A DNA stretch of 64,000 bases from Eleginops maclovinus (GCF_036324505.1 NC_086354.1:21654707-21718706); one strand, 5' to 3'; positions 1 through 38,494 are shown, numbered from the stretch's first letter. The notes: generated by a model not told the origin, from the letters alone. A program made the numbers and translations.

Positions 1-298
1 CATTCGGAGACGCTTGCTACCACTCCTTTCCTTTGCTCGCAGATGTGGAAAACCTCATTCTCCAGACTTACAAAAGAAGACACACTTTCGTAATTTGTGT
101 CTGTTGGCACGTAAGCATTGGCACTCTGGTCACTAACTGTACCACTTTAAGAAACTGTGTCCCAGTTAAATCAAGGTAGATCCTGTAGGCAATGGCCACT
201 GGGCAAGTTTTAGTGAGGAAAAGGATCAAAAAGTGCCAAATATGTTTATAGTCCAAGCTGCCCCGTTGCTGCAATACATCGGAATAAGTCCTCAAGGA

Positions 299-390
<92 letters not shown>

Positions 391-872
391 TTGTGTATAA
401 CAGGACGGTTTGCTGTAGGTCACTGTACTGCATCACATCGTATAGGTTTGTACAAGGAAATAACTTTAAAATGACCTCCATTTGCACCTATTTACAGAGA
501 TGAGCAAAGTGTGATGCAGGGAGATGAAGAGCAAGACCAGGAATTCAGGAAGGGAAAAGTTCCTCTGCTCCTCTTCAAGCTCTGTGCGCTCTTCTTCTCT
601 TTCCGTCTCTTTCCTCATGATTGTGGCTCTCGCTGTCACCCTGCAGGTCCGCGTGTGAACATCGCTTTGCATGTGTTGTGTGAGTTGCTGCTGAGTGTGT
701 TTCGTAGCGATGCTGCGGTGAGTTGTCGTGGGGTTTTATCGGTTAAAAACTGAACCAAATTCCATGCACTGGATGCTATGGAAACAGAATTTCTTTTTTT
801 GTTTCGTTTTTGATTAATGCGTGTAATACGTACTGCAGTTTCAAAAAGCAAGTCAAAGAGAGAGTGTGTTTC
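1..872 (-). other. kirrel1: Probable kirrel1 3' UTR (not closed)
   Basis: This is the sequence directly downstream of the kirrel1 stop codon. I see no AATAAA or ATTAAA on the minus strand here, so the poly(A) site probably lies beyond the window start. It contains a long dinucleotide tract (CA-rich in the transcript) and no other recognisable element. Confidence 0.6.
301..384. repeat. (TG)n microsatellite in the likely 3' UTR
   Basis: About 84 bp of (TG)n with one C interruption at 350. If transcribed it reads (CA)n in the kirrel1 mRNA. Confidence 0.97.
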
Positions 873-24707
<23,835 letters not shown>

Positions 24708-25002
24708 CTGCAACAGAGGGACAGAGAGGGAAATCAATTTTAACTTCTTCTCACTGTGACCCGGCCGTGAGCTGCCATCTTTTATTGCACCTTATCGAGC
24801 TACACAGTCCCTCTCCGGGCTTATTGACTCATGCTTGCTGTTGGGTTGATTTGTTACATGGCTTTATGGTGTTTTTATTGTCCTTTTTTTTTATTAAGTG
24901 TTTTTTTTGTGAGTGTTTTTTAATGTAAAGCCTGTCTGAGGGGAAATTTCTCTTACGGGAAAGTGAGGTTATTAATGGATCTGTCTTCATTAATGTAAAT
25001 AT

Positions 25003-25165
25003 TAGATTAGATTAGACTAGATTTACTTTATTGAGAACAATTATGGTAATGTTTCCATCACAGCAGCATGATAAAAACAAGGCATTGCACGTAAAGAGTA
25101 GAAAATAAACATTTAAACATCTCAAAACAGAAAATAAAACTGAACTAAAAAGTAAAATATACACA
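25003..25165. mobile_element. Fish LINE/SINE-like tail
   Basis: The sequence attagattagattagactag, then atttactttattgagaacaa and aaaacaaggcattgcac, is a typical 'ttagatt...actttattg' teleost retroelement tail. Confidence 0.45.
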
Positions 25166-25208
25166 TGTTCACAGTGAAAGTGTAATTTTAGAGTAGGATA
25201 TTATTTAA

Positions 25209-25210
<2 letters not shown>

Positions 25211-25294
<84 letters not shown>
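25211..25294. repeat. (TG)n microsatellite
   Basis: About 84 bp of pure TG. A shorter tract follows at 25530-25562. Confidence 0.97.
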
Positions 25295-25299
<5 letters not shown>

Positions 25300-25526
25300 T
25301 GGTTGAAAGGATGACACTTTGGGGAATTCACATGAAATCATTTTAAATCATTCCTCTTTCTGATTGGCCCAGAGCTCAATTGCTCTAATTTGCATATTTC
25401 CATTCCTCTGTGCCTTTTTGCCTGTGCTTCTTTCTTGCCACCCTTTTCAAGTTTTCCCTGGACTTTAACTGAGGCTTAAGTGCGTGGGAATGTTTGAGTG
25501 TTAGTGTCTGTATGTGTGTGTGCCTT

Positions 25527-25566
<40 letters not shown>

Positions 25567-25897
25567 AACATCATTGCCAAGCTGTGATACAGCCGGCTCT
25601 TCTTCATCACGCAGTACAAAGGATTTTGCTTACACACACACATTTCCCCTGAGCAAAATAAGCCTTTTTGCTATTGCAGTGCTGCTCAAACCCACGGATA
25701 TAAAGACTACAAGTGTAGCGCCGGCATACGTTAACGCTGTCGCATAAAGGGAAAGTGTCAGGTGACGAGGCGAGGCCCCAACCCCGCGCTGTTTTCAGCT
25801 GTTTGCATCATCAGGTAAAAATGTTTCATATTCTAGAGAAAGTGTTGCAACAAACCACGTTAATTACGACAGAGAAGAAGACTGTGGTGCCTTAGAT

Positions 25898-26184
<287 letters not shown>

Positions 26185-27695
26185 TTGGTGTTTGTCTTCC
26201 CTCAGGCTATTCTGTTCTTGGATCCTGGTTAAAACAATCCTATTAGCTAATTAAGGCAGAACTGGGTAATAAAGCCGGCCGTGGCTCTGAGGGACACGTC
26301 TCAGTGGGATTCAACCACAAAGGTGGAAACAACAGGGAGATTCGCCGATTTGTCAGGAGGATTACACGACCTGTCATGTTATTTGTGAAGTAGGCTCCTT
26401 TACTGAAGACAGGAATCTTATACAGACTTCACAAGAATTACTTTGATGTTTCAACAACTTTGTTTATGAATACTAAATCAAAAAGATAAGTGCTGTAACA
26501 GCGAGCAGATCCGTTTGAAGTTTAAGGGAAAAACCCCGCCTTAAAACACTGAGCAGTCGCTGTTGTTTTTTTCCCCGGCGAAACACAAAGCGGATGATGT
26601 GATGTTGAGATGTTGTCTCCCAGTGCAGACGTAGGGAGGTTTTACAGAATCGTTTTCATTCATTCATTTGCATCAGGTTTTGTGTGGACTGAGATTCGGC
26701 TGTCTTGGCTCTCGGGTTGTTGACAAATCTTCTCCTGGGTATCAGGTCAGGAAAGTCTGGTGTTATTCGTAAAATCTTAAGACCTACTTTCCCTCTAAAA
26801 CATTTCACCTACTTTGTCTTGCTTGCCCTGAATCCTTCTTACACTTTCATTTAGGCATTTTCCCCCTCAGTTTGTCTTAAACCTCAGTTTTAATTACTTA
26901 ATTTAACGATCAAATGAAACAGTTGGGACTTTTTAGTCTCGGATGTTTCAGTCATATCGAAACTTTTCCATGTCTCTTCAGGCTTCCTGCCTCTCTTTAC
27001 TGCATCAACTTGAGGTCGAAATACTCCAAGTAAGGCTAATAGATAATGAAATGTTCTTTAATACTTTTAGGCAAAGCAAGGGCTTCTGTTAGAGCCTTTG
27101 TTCAGTCGAGTTAAAACGTCTCAATAGTTTGAATGATAATTTTGTGCAAAAGAAAGCCTCAATAAAACAGAATGCTATGAACTTTCAAGACATTTTCACG
27201 CTCAATACATCTCAAAAAACTCCCACGCTCATCACAAATGTGTATAAACCAAAGTTCACCACAAGTTCACGCACTTTCACTTCTACTCCAAGAGTAAGAA
27301 AATAAGATCCATGGCAGACAGATCAGGACGGAGAGATCCTTCACATGTATATAAGCAGACTGTCCCACATGCATTATATGTATAACCTAGACAACCTTCA
27401 CATTTCTACGTGCTAAAACGGCAGGAAAAGTAATCATGACTTTCCCAGACTGGAAATCTTTCATCAAAGACAAACAGAGGAGCTGAGAGCAAACAATGGA
27501 AGTGGAAGCTGCTGTTGTTTCCTGCAGAGAAGAAGAAGACGAGCTGCTGGGACGTGATATCCTGCTGACATGAGTGATTTACATGTGGGTCATGTTATGC
27601 ATGATTTATGCAAAATTAACAGCTATTACGAGTAAGGGCCCTCTTCTTCGTGTATAACTCTGTACAGAACAATGCAAGACCCTCCTGGGATGGAC

Positions 27696-27967
<272 letters not shown>

Positions 27968-29526
27968 TGTGTGTGTCTGTGTATGAATGTGTGTGTGTGC
28001 GCGTGTGTGGCCTGTCAGCCTGCAGCAGAGACTCAGATAGCGGAGGAGAGAGCCGCACTGACAGAGAACAGAGATGTAATTAACCCTACGGGATACCCAC
28101 CCTCCTCCTCCTCCTCCTCCTCCCCCTACAACATACACGCACACACACACACACACAAAATTCCCTGTCCTCTCCCATGCTCTTTCTTTCTTTCCTCTCT
28201 TCTTGTCTAACTTTGTCCATCCTGCTTTCTTCTCCTCTCATTCCTTCTTTCGTTCTTTGTGTCTTTTTTCAACATTATTGTCCCGTAACCTTCGTTGGCA
28301 TCACCATTTTAAAAACACAGTAATGTAGGAGCAGTGAATGTCAACAAGTGGTGATTTTCTGTTGTAAATTGAACACGGTTTCTGTCTTTCGATTACAGGC
28401 TGCATTGGTTGGGTCACATGGGTATGAGCATAGTGCATACAATCACTTGTTCACCTGTGTGTGAGGTGTGTGTGGAGGAGAGGATGGAGGGTTACTGTAT
28501 TTTTTTGTTGTCATACCTGGATAAGCGGATTGTTTTCATTGTTGGCTCTCAGCGACTTTTGTTTGTTCCTAATCATGTAAACAATATGAATGAATTCCAA
28601 GCCATCTCTCTGTTTCTCTTCTTCTCCTCTCTCCATCCTCTAGCTGTTCTCACCTTAAGTCCTCCAGCATCTCTACTCATCTTTAAGTCTTTCTTCCTGT
28701 CTTTCCATCATCTCTGTTTTGAGTATTTCCCTCTCTGTGCAGTTGGCATTCCTCAGCATCCTTCCTCCTCCACTTCCTATCCCTCCTCCTCTTCATCCTC
28801 TGCTGCCCTGCATCATTACCCTGAGGGATGATGTTAGGTATATCTTATCTTCTCCCTCTCATTGCATAATGACCCAGCTGAACAGTAGACAGAGCCTCAC
28901 AATAACTGCCTCAGTGTCCAAACACATTATCCCTAATGTCTCTTAATATCTTTCACTCACGCTCTCCTCTTTTCTCCATCAGACTGAGCTTTAAACATTC
29001 ATATCCAACTAGCCTCAATGTTTACACTTAATATTTAAGAATTAACACATATTCTAAAGATATCTTCACATCTTTTATTAAACATGAGCTGAGAAAAATT
29101 ACTCGCTTGAAAAAGATGAGCTGTACGAGAATCTCAAACAAGTAAATCCTGCTCAATAATGAATGTGATTTTGACACACAAAAAGTATAACCTAACACAA
29201 GATTACTCGTTCATTCATAAAGGAAATTAGTCGAGTAACTCACTGTATGTCTGAACCTGCCCTCATGATGCTTTTGGGCAACACACACCATGTTTCATTG
29301 AGTTGCATCATCTGATGCCGGTGGAGCACAGCAGTCTCAACACACACACCAAAACAAGATGTGGTTTCATTGCACCACGTATTGCTTTTCTGACCTGCAA
29401 TTCTAAGGTAATGAAATAATGTTATATTTAGAAATAAAATCTAACGTCTTAGCGTTTTCAGTTTGGCTTCATTGGTTTGATTACAGAGAAACTAGGAGCC
29501 TGGTTTTCAAGAAACTCATTGTGAAA

Positions 29527-29806
29527 TGTATTTCTTGAACATAGTGACACCACCATGTAACCACCAAAACATTGTACATGATAGGCTGAAGGGTGGGACA
29601 TCTCTTAGCTGTTGACCAATCACAACAGAGCCGGCCAGCTAACCAATCAGTGCAGACTGGGTTCTGGTTTCAGACAGAGGGTGAAAAGGGGTGCTGCAGC
29701 ACAGGCAGTATGAGAAAAATAAAGAGCTGTTTGAACATTAAAGCATGGAGACATGTCCCAGAGACAGAACATTAACCTGAAAATGAGAAGAATAGGTCCT
29801 CTTTAA
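29527..29806 (+). mobile_element. CCAAT-rich MITE, copy 5 (left-truncated)
   Basis: Begins inside the element (cttgaacatagtgacacc), continues through gaccaatcacaacagagccg, gctaaccaatcag and attaaagcatggagacatgt, and ends aataggtcctctttaaag with the TTAA end. Confidence 0.85.
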
Positions 29807-30246
29807 AGATAAAACAACAACAAACAGAACAGGACAGAAACACTTTCCCTTCAAATTAAATCATGTGTTTGAAAAAGTAAAAACGGCAGCAGATTTGTCT
29901 AATTCCTGAACCTCACATCATGTCTTTCGTATGAGACAGGATCCCATTTCTCTTTAAGGAACGCCTCCACTGCTAAAGAGCTTAAGACTTCCACTGTGGC
30001 CCCCAGAGGCCAAATACAATCTCCTGCGAGCAAACCGTTGCTATGTAGAAATGAAAGGACAGTTTGTGAGGTTTGTAACCCTAAGCTGCTCTCCTCTACA
30101 CCCTGAAGCCTTCATCCTCCTAACCCCCGCCCCCGAAAAATGCCACGCTGACCCTCTCCCTGTATTCATGTCCCAGCTCTGCCTCGGGGCTGCAGCTCGC
30201 TCCCATTTCAACCACCACTCTCAGGCAGGAGAGAGCATGCTGTGTC

Positions 30247-30362
<116 letters not shown>

Positions 30363-31339
30363 TATTGTCAGTGTTTACATGCATGCCTGCATACATATCC
30401 GTCATTGTTGGGCAGTGTATGCCGTGTGCATATATTTGCCATTTCTGAAAAGGCAGCAAAGGGCAGAGTGTGGACCGCAGAGTACAGAAAAGGTGTTTGC
30501 ACGAGAGAGAGAAAGGGAAGTGTTTGTGTGGGAGGAAGGTCGGGGGAGAGAACGAGTAAACCACAGAAGATAAAGGAGAGAAACAGTGAGAACAGAGAGA
30601 CATAGAAAGAGCAGTATTAGGAGGAAACATAAAGGCTCCTCTGTCACCGGGTTTCACTTCAAGCATTTTTGCAACATTTTTCTTGCTTTCTTTTGTACTC
30701 AGGAAGTTGAATGGAAGCAGGGAGGTTCATTAAAATCGTTCTAACACAAATCCTCCGCGCTGCAGGAACTAGTTTTGACACTTCTCAGAGTGGAAAATGC
30801 TTCTGTTGATAAAACATTTGGTGAATAATGAGTGTCTCAGGTTCTGTCTCGAGTTTCAGCTGTCAAATGCCTTACATTAGTGTGCATCCCCTTTCGTCGT
30901 GGTTGTTGGATTAAAAATAAGACAGAAAAACATGTTCAACTCTTAAGGGGCTTTCTTAAACAAGTCAGGATAAAAGTTCACATGCAACGCACTCTTCCAC
31001 TGTTTTCAGCGAACTTAAAAAGACGTCAATCACTTTTTTTTTAGTGAATCTACATTTCAAAATGTTCAAAATGAACTTGATTTGCTCAAGAAGCATTGTG
31101 TGCCCCCTCGCTTATTTGAATGGTTTGATTGGTTTGATGCAGCGGGGGTGCAGCAGGCTCTCGCTTACAAACGCAACATCGAACCTAGGCTTTATTTCTG
31201 CGGCAAGTTTCCTACACTGCAAAAAACATCCATCAGACTTAATAAGAATTCTCGAAATAAGAATAAGATTACTTAAAACAAGCTTCATCCTTCCACCCGA
31301 GCAGCTCCAGCTTTCAACCAGCTCAGTTAGAAAGTAGGC

Positions 31340-31760
31340 CAGATAAGGGATGGTAACTCTAAGCAAGATCAGGAGTTTTTGCTGTGGTCCTGAGTCACAA
31401 GTCGGGGCTGTGCCTGTCGTTGTGGTCTGGCCTGATGCTCACCTTACTACCTCTTTGATGGCTGCCACAGGATTGCTGACCTCCACCTGGTCTTCTTATT
31501 TATAGACACATGCATTTTCCAGCATTTGGACTACCTGTGTTTATCATCTTTTTAATTTACACACAACATCTATTGCACGTCTTGCCATCCTCTGTTCCTC
31601 TGCCCCGAGGTTTCTTCCATTTGCCCCCGTTAACTGAGGGGATGTTGTTGGAAGTTTTTCTTTGTCCGAAGTCCAAGGACAGAGGGTGTCGTATTCATAA
31701 ACTGTACGAACTGAGACGTTTTTGGAGTGTGAAAGATGGCTTTGTAGCTTGAATGCTGTA
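31340..31760 (+). mobile_element. LINE-type 3' tail
   Basis: The sequence ccccgaggtttcttccattt, then ggaagtttttctttgtccga, then aggacagagggtgtcgtatt and a ctgtacgaactg stretch is the standard 3' tail seen on many teleost LINE/SINE copies. The subfamily is not resolved. Confidence 0.6.
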
Positions 31761-32714
31761 TTTCCACTGCTTATTTCAAAAAGGATAAATGTTGACGTGA
31801 CGAGGTGTGATGATCTGTTTCTGAAAAGTCTGCAACTCAATCTAGGACTTCTTAGGTTTCCATTCAACCAATCAAGCTGTCATTTTCAACAGGAGCTTTT
31901 TTTCTTCTGTTTTGACACATTTTAATAATAGACAATAAAGGTCACCTGTAACCAAGGCTTGGAGGACTCGCCCATTTCTGTGCAACTTTTCAGTGAAAAT
32001 GAAACCTTTGGATGTGAAACACAATGCCTCTGTCACTGCAGGTCTGTTATTCAGTCTTGACGTCTTCTTATAGATGAGAGGAAACGCAAGCAGGGAAAAG
32101 TATTGCATGAAAGAATGTCATCAGAAGAGCGCAAAGAAAGGGAAGATGAATTATAGATACAGAGAGGCATGCCATGTGCATGCAAACGATGCGCTTCATT
32201 GCATCTGATTGGATTTGCTTATCAATTTGAATGTTTCTGCAGGATTTATCTTCCTTATAGGATTTGTGGTCCCTTAAGGTCTGCCGTGCATGCAGAGTTA
32301 CTACGGAAGAGTAATCTGACTTTTGTGTCACATTACTGAGCCACGTGTCCCCGCGGTCATTTACAAACAAAGGTCAGACTGCAGCGATCTTTTTTATTTG
32401 TGATTAGCCGTAAGGAGTGCATCATTCCTGTGGAGCGATATGTTTACTGCTGCCTTGTTTTTTGGGGGGAATGTTTTGGGGAATATCATTTGCGTTACAT
32501 CTAAACCCCCGAAGCACACGGCATTAAACTGACAGAGACGAACATGTGAGCAGACAGAGAGGGACTGAGCGAGACAGACACACACAGCGACACACACCAC
32601 CCTCATAACTTTGTCCCAGTGTGTCTCGGCTCGCTCGGTGTCTGCTGTAAACAGAGGCTCGGAGATTTCCCAGAGTCCCACTCTGAAGCAAACGTTGCTT
32701 TTATTTCTCCTCAC

Positions 32715-32837
32715 AAACACTTCCAGCACAACAGAGGAGCAGCAGGACGCCGGCCGCTGAGGAGACGCTGAGCAAACTGAGCGGATATTGGAAATCACAC
32801 ACAGACACACACTTACAAGCTTTTACTAACATGTAGA
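32715..32837 (-). CDS. Weak candidate for the kirrel1 signal-peptide exon
   Basis: On the minus strand one frame reads from an ATG near 32837 through SLLSVSSAAGVLLLLCCAGS. It then has GTT T before gtgagg at 32714. That donor leaves phase 1. Joined to exon 2 it would form TCG (Ser), giving [13 protein letters not shown], a plausible end for a signal peptide. Against it: the donor's exon side is TTT rather than AG, and the nearest ATG gives a long, Cys-rich N-terminal stretch before the hydrophobic core. A chance Leu run is also possible. Treat as a hypothesis only. Confidence 0.2.
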
Positions 32838-33307
32838 TGCAGAACACACACTCACATACACACAGACTCTGCTTAAAGTTACAAAGGAGACTATATGCAT
32901 GATTCACAATCACACTAAACACATGCACCCAGACATATAGAAACTGTAGGCTCTGGAGGAGTGGAACGCATGCTCATATTTAAAAGGCACTCACACGCAA
33001 ATGTACTCCCAATATCACTCCCAAACAGCATGGCTGGATTACAAAAGAAAACATTTTCCTTGCCTACAAAAGACGAAGGATCAAAAACGATCGCAGTGCT
33101 ACTCAGTCTGTCTGTTTCCCTCCATTACATTTGTCCAATTTCATTGCATGACATTAAAAAAAACCCGAATATGTCAAAAACATGCAGAGTAGGAAACTAG
33201 TCAGAGGAAATGGAAGATTGTTATAGCCTACTGATCAAATGCACTCAATATTTTCTCTCCCCAGAAAACCTTGGAATGGATGCAAGTAGATGCAAGTAGT
33301 AGATGTA

Positions 33308-33512
33308 CACAGAGAAAACTGAACATGAATTAAATGTATTACGTCAACAAATGTCTCATAACTGAATTAAGTTAGTAGAAATCAATAATATTAAGTTGAA
33401 CCTACTTATTTCAATTTCATATTGTTTGCTTTCATCTAACACAGGTGTGTGAAATCTGTTGACACAATACATTTAATTAAAGTCAACATTTCAGTTCTTT
33501 CAGTGTGTTTTT
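33308..33512. mobile_element. Foldback/MITE-like inverted-repeat element
   Basis: The left arm gaattaaatgtattacgtca + acaaa and the right arm gttgacacaatacatttaat + taaa are imperfect reverse complements. They flank about 110 bp. The outer ends (gagaaaactgaacat and cagttctttcagtgtg) are also weakly complementary. Confidence 0.65.
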
Positions 33513-34321
33513 CTTATCACTTCTACAGTTTCTATGGAGATCTGGGAACTCCTCTTCATCAAAGTCATTGAGCAAGGACATTTTTTTCAAAAAGCCAGTA
33601 GCCAATGTGAGTCAAAAAGTAGAAAACTGAAGAAAACTGTGCACACACAACTACTGGAAGTACAGTAATGAATACATCTGTTGTTAATGGATGCACCAAT
33701 CCAACTTTTTCTCTCCTGATACCTCAGTCCTCTCTCAAATTTGAATCTGCATGGGATTGGGATCAAAAGTAAGGCAATATAAGGCACATTTTGCTTTAGC
33801 ACTAAGAAAAAAGTTGGTACAGAGTCTTGTGAAGAGGTAATGATACGGTTGACACCCTTCCCAGTTTGAAGGCCATTATCGTAGGTGTGTATATTTGCCG
33901 TTTTGGTCGTTGGCATCTTAGTTTTTGACTAGACTCCTGCATTGGTTTTACTTTTAAAAGCTTCGACCTGACACGTGACTTTATTTCCCCCACCATTTAA
34001 TCTTGACATGTTTTACAAATTAAAGCAAACATACATGAGCACCCCAGAGACATGTGCTGTGACAACTCTTTTTTGATTAGCGTGTGAGAAGTGCTTCCAA
34101 GTCACTTTTTGGAGACGGGCCCCTGATTCACAGCCTAATCACTGTCACACACCCACACACACATTCAGAAGTGCATTAAAGTCCCAGCGAAGTTCAGCTT
34201 TGTGAAAAGGAATGCGTCCTCATCATCGCTGTGTTGCCACCATCCTGCCTGTGCTGCTGTCGACTTCAAACAACTGGGTTGTGTTAGTTCGACTCCGGAA
34301 CACAGGCAGGAGAGACACAAA

Positions 34322-34336
34322 CACTGAGCACACACA

Positions 34337-34382
<46 letters not shown>
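34322..34382. repeat. (CA)n microsatellite
   Basis: About 60 bp of CA repeat with a cgta interruption near the left end. Confidence 0.95.
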
Positions 34383-34388
<6 letters not shown>

Positions 34389-34847
34389 AAACAAACCACA
34401 CACACTTGCAGCATCCGTCCCCTCTCTTCCTAACTGCTTCCCCCTGCAGCTCTCTCTCAGCCTCTCTAATTGACTTCTGCTTTCTCACATTTCATTTCAT
34501 CTCTTATATCAGTTTTATTTCCCCCTTTTTTACGATCCCCTCTGTCTTCAATTATTCATCCCTCTCTCTTTCTTTCTCTGATTTCCTTCCATCTGGTCTT
34601 GGTGATGTTTAATTCACCTCTTCATTTGGAGGAAGGGGAGGGGGGGGGCGACTGCTGCTGCGCGCTGTTAATTGGTTTTTAAGAGCGGTAAGTACACACA
34701 CATGTACGCATTTGCACATACCCACTTGCACACACACACACACAGATCCACCCCTCCCTGCTGTGTTAAAGCACACTGTACATGTCTGCTAGCATTAACA
34801 TCATCAAATGAGCACCGAGTGAGAAAGCATGTGAGAAGGGGAGGGCA

Positions 34848-34851
<4 letters not shown>

Positions 34852-34902
<51 letters not shown>

Positions 34903-34910
34903 TGTGTGTC

Positions 34911-34981
<71 letters not shown>

Positions 34982-35112
34982 AAGGGGTGGGACTATGACG
35001 TTTGTGTGAATGTGTGTTTTGGTGCATGTGAGAGTGATTGCGTATGAGTGAGCAGGTCAATGTTGTGAATGTTGCATTCCATACAAATTAGACCAAACGG
35101 ATGGATGGATGA

Positions 35113-35196
<84 letters not shown>
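34852..35196. repeat. Three (TG)n tracts
   Basis: TG tracts at 34852-34899, 34914-34979 and 35113-35196, the first two split by ggttgtgtgtct. Confidence 0.97.
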
Positions 35197-35200
<4 letters not shown>

Positions 35201-38200
35201 GTGTGTGTGTACTTCCTTCCTTGTGAGGACCCTCTGGAGGCTGTGGGTGAGGACACTTTGGGCAGTCCTCCCTACTTCAAGGGGTTATTTGGGGGCAAAG
35301 ACGTTAAACTATAAGGGTTAAGATTAAACTTAAGTTTGGTTTAAGGTTTGGCTGAGCTGTCAGCATGTGATTGGGATGAAAAAGTGCAAAATGATGTTAT
35401 ATGCAGTGTGTGGTTGAACGTAAACCCAACAAATATCAATGTATATTTGTGCAAACACTTTGAAACACAAAGGAAGTTTGTATTAAAGAAAGTAAGGCCA
35501 CCATGGTGGACTGTGAGGTCTTCCAGGATCAATATACATCTTTTATTTAATGAAAGGGTAGCTTTGTGGTTTTCTTTTTATGACTACTGACTGGAATTAA
35601 TCTGTGTGGGCCACTTGAGTTAACAAAAAACTGACTGACAGACCGAGAACCACTTTGAGTCGTCAGTAGGAAGTGGGTTTTCTGCAAATAAATGATTTCT
35701 CAGAGCCCCTGGAAACAAAGTTGAGAGTGCTAAAAGCGAACGCAATCAGTAAATGTGTGTTTAAATAAAACTGATATGCTAATAGAGACTAAAAATCCTT
35801 ATTTGTGTAAGATATTCTGCAGGTTCATGACTTATAGTAAGCCCTTATACCTTATGTCTCAATTATATACCTTTTCTTTCAATTTGAGCGCTTTAAAGTT
35901 AACTCAAATGTTTTTTCCAAATCTAAACGTTTCAAGATCCATTAAAAATGTCATATTTAAAATAAAAAGAAATGCATAAAATCTTATAAACACATCTATT
36001 GTAAATGATTTCTGTTTGATGCATAGTGGCTGTCAGAAAAATGATGTTTTGTCAAAATATTTCACAAAAAATGGGCAATGAAATACTGAAATGAGTCCAG
36101 AATATTTACACAACGTTGTGGAAAAATGTAGAAAAACAAATGTCTTTAAGGGAGAATTTAAGAGGAATAAACACGTAGATGAAGCCAACTAAGTGTGTCG
36201 ATGTGTGCCACTTAAGAGAACTCATACGTCTTTACAATGTGTGAGCAAGTGAGTGACTTACAAGTTAATGTCTGCAAGTATTTTCTGTGTGTGTCTGTGT
36301 GTGTGTGTGTGAGAGAGAGTGTGTGTGTTCTCTGCATTCCCAGACAACTGCAGCCACATCATTAGCCACATCCTCTGACTCCAACCTGGCCATCGGATCA
36401 GAGGAATGGAATTAAGTCGGGAGCAGATTAGTCATTATCCAAATAACGACCTCGCTCAGCAATGGCTGCGCGATTTCCCCTTCAATAAGAATTGGTGATG
36501 TGAGCTCCAGCGAGGCGGAGGAGATGAGATTCTGCTGTGAAGTGAAACGGTGAAGAGAGAAATAACCTCGCTGTAGCCTTGTGAACAAGACGACAAAAAA
36601 AAGCTCCTCTGCAAACAGGGATGAGGATACTTTAATCTTAATGATGAGTTGGGGGGTGGAGAGAAATCCGCTGCTGGCACACGGATGAAATGTTCATACG
36701 CTTTAATCTAATTGTTAATAAGTTCCTGTGGTAATGAGTGAACTGTCATGGAGTTCCTGCAGCATGAACACGAGCTGGGCTTCCTTCCAAGACGTGGAAA
36801 AGCCAGATGTAAATGTCAAGTGTTATGCTCGGCTCGAGGTGCAAAAGAAAGGTCTGCTGGTTAAGGACATTCTTTGTGAAACTGTGACCTCGCTTTGAAA
36901 CTTAAACGTTGTTTCTACAAAGTATACAAACTCCATATTGGCTGTAGTCGGTGTTACAGTATGCAAAGTGCATTCCTGGATTTCCTCCTCGAAATTGAAA
37001 GCCGTGAAATATCACTTACACTATCCGACACGAAAGCCCGATAACAACTTGCCAAATAGATCAGTTGTTGAAAGTCTGTGTGGAAATTCAATTTATCTCT
37101 CTCAAAGCGTCTGATGGAAACACACCTAATTTGCATTTTATTTTTTCCCTTGCATTTACATTTTTTTTTTTTTCAAACCCTCTTCTCCTCAGTGACTGCC
37201 TGACATTTTTTTTTTTGCAGTTCACACATGTCTTCATGCAAAGATATGATAGCGCTGCAGTGTGAGGGTTGTGAAGGCTTGCCAGAGTCGAGCGTTGGAG
37301 GCCCCTTTTTTGTCAGAACTTCACAGCCAGGCAGCATTCAACATTCATCATTCCTTTTTTTCCTGATGTAAGTGCAAGATACCTCAGTTATGACACGCTT
37401 TGAAGATCTGCTCTTGCTTTTGCAAAGAATGTAAAATATGGAAAAGGGTCTTTCAGGTCTGTGTGTGCTAATTTAGACTGTCGCATAGTGTGTGTTTTTG
37501 ATCTGGTATGTGGAGTGATACCGCAGCCTAGGGAATCCCTGCACTCCCTGCCTAATGCCTAATTTAAGAGCAATGTGTTCAGGCAATATTGAGAGTTTGA
37601 ACCGATCCATCATCATCATTGTCAATGTTTCAGAAAGTTAACATGATCATCTAGCTCGGATCAGTCTGTCAAACCATGTTATGAGAGACAAATGAGGACA
37701 TTAGGGTATTTTTTGGGTGGAAAAAACGGAAGATTTATGTGTTTTCTGATCATCTAGTGACATCTTAGTTACTCAGGGCTTGGTGCTGTGCCATTACTGT
37801 ACTGCAGGGATCATCTGTCAGTCAATCAGTGTTGCAGTACAGTGACTCACGACTCTATCAGGGTGCTCCCAGTTCCCACATATATTTGTCTGGAGGGTGA
37901 GCTCTGTGCCCGGATAATTAGGCTGATTTAAGTTTGTCTTTGGGAAAATACATTTTTAAAGGTGGTGTTAAGGAAATTTGCTGCAAGGGCAGAATTAGGG
38001 TAATAGGTTGGATCACTGCTTCTTAATGGAAACTGTCTTCCTCTCTATTACTGGAAGAGGTAGTGAGGAAAAGCACAGCTGCAGCCTCTCAAAGTGAAGA
38101 CTCGTTTCAGAGGTTTTAAGTGAGTGGCACGATTTGTTCTTGCTGCTAATTACAGACCTTTAGAGAACTTTACTTTTTATAATGTTTTATTTCCTTATTT

Positions 38201-38261
38201 TGTTCCATAATTTTAAATATTTTATTCTTTGTAATCATTTTGTTTTATGTCTCTTACTTTT

Positions 38262-38494
38262 ATTGATAACATAGTGACCTATTGAACTAAGAGGAGGGAC
38301 ATACTGTATCTAAGCTGATGACCAATCAGAGCAGACTGGGCTCTGGTTTCAGACAAAGGGTGAAAAGAGGTGCTGCAGCACAGGCAGTATGAGAAACATA
38401 AACAGCTTTTTGAACATTAAAGTATGGAGACATGTTACAGGAGAGACACAAAGTACAAATATGAACCTGAAAATGAGCGTAAAAGGGCCCCGTT
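38262..38494 (+). mobile_element. CCAAT-rich MITE, copy 6 (left-truncated)
   Basis: Shows gaccaatcagagcagactgg, agggtgaaaagaggtgctgc, attaaagtatggagacatgt and an end near tgagcgtaaaagggccccg with a mutated terminal repeat. Confidence 0.85.

Noticed and set aside
30402..30647. Minus-strand frame starting MTEEPLCFLLILLFLCLS as a signal-peptide exon
   Set aside because: It is hydrophobic by composition of a purine-rich tract, and no good phase-1 donor follows the hydrophobic run.
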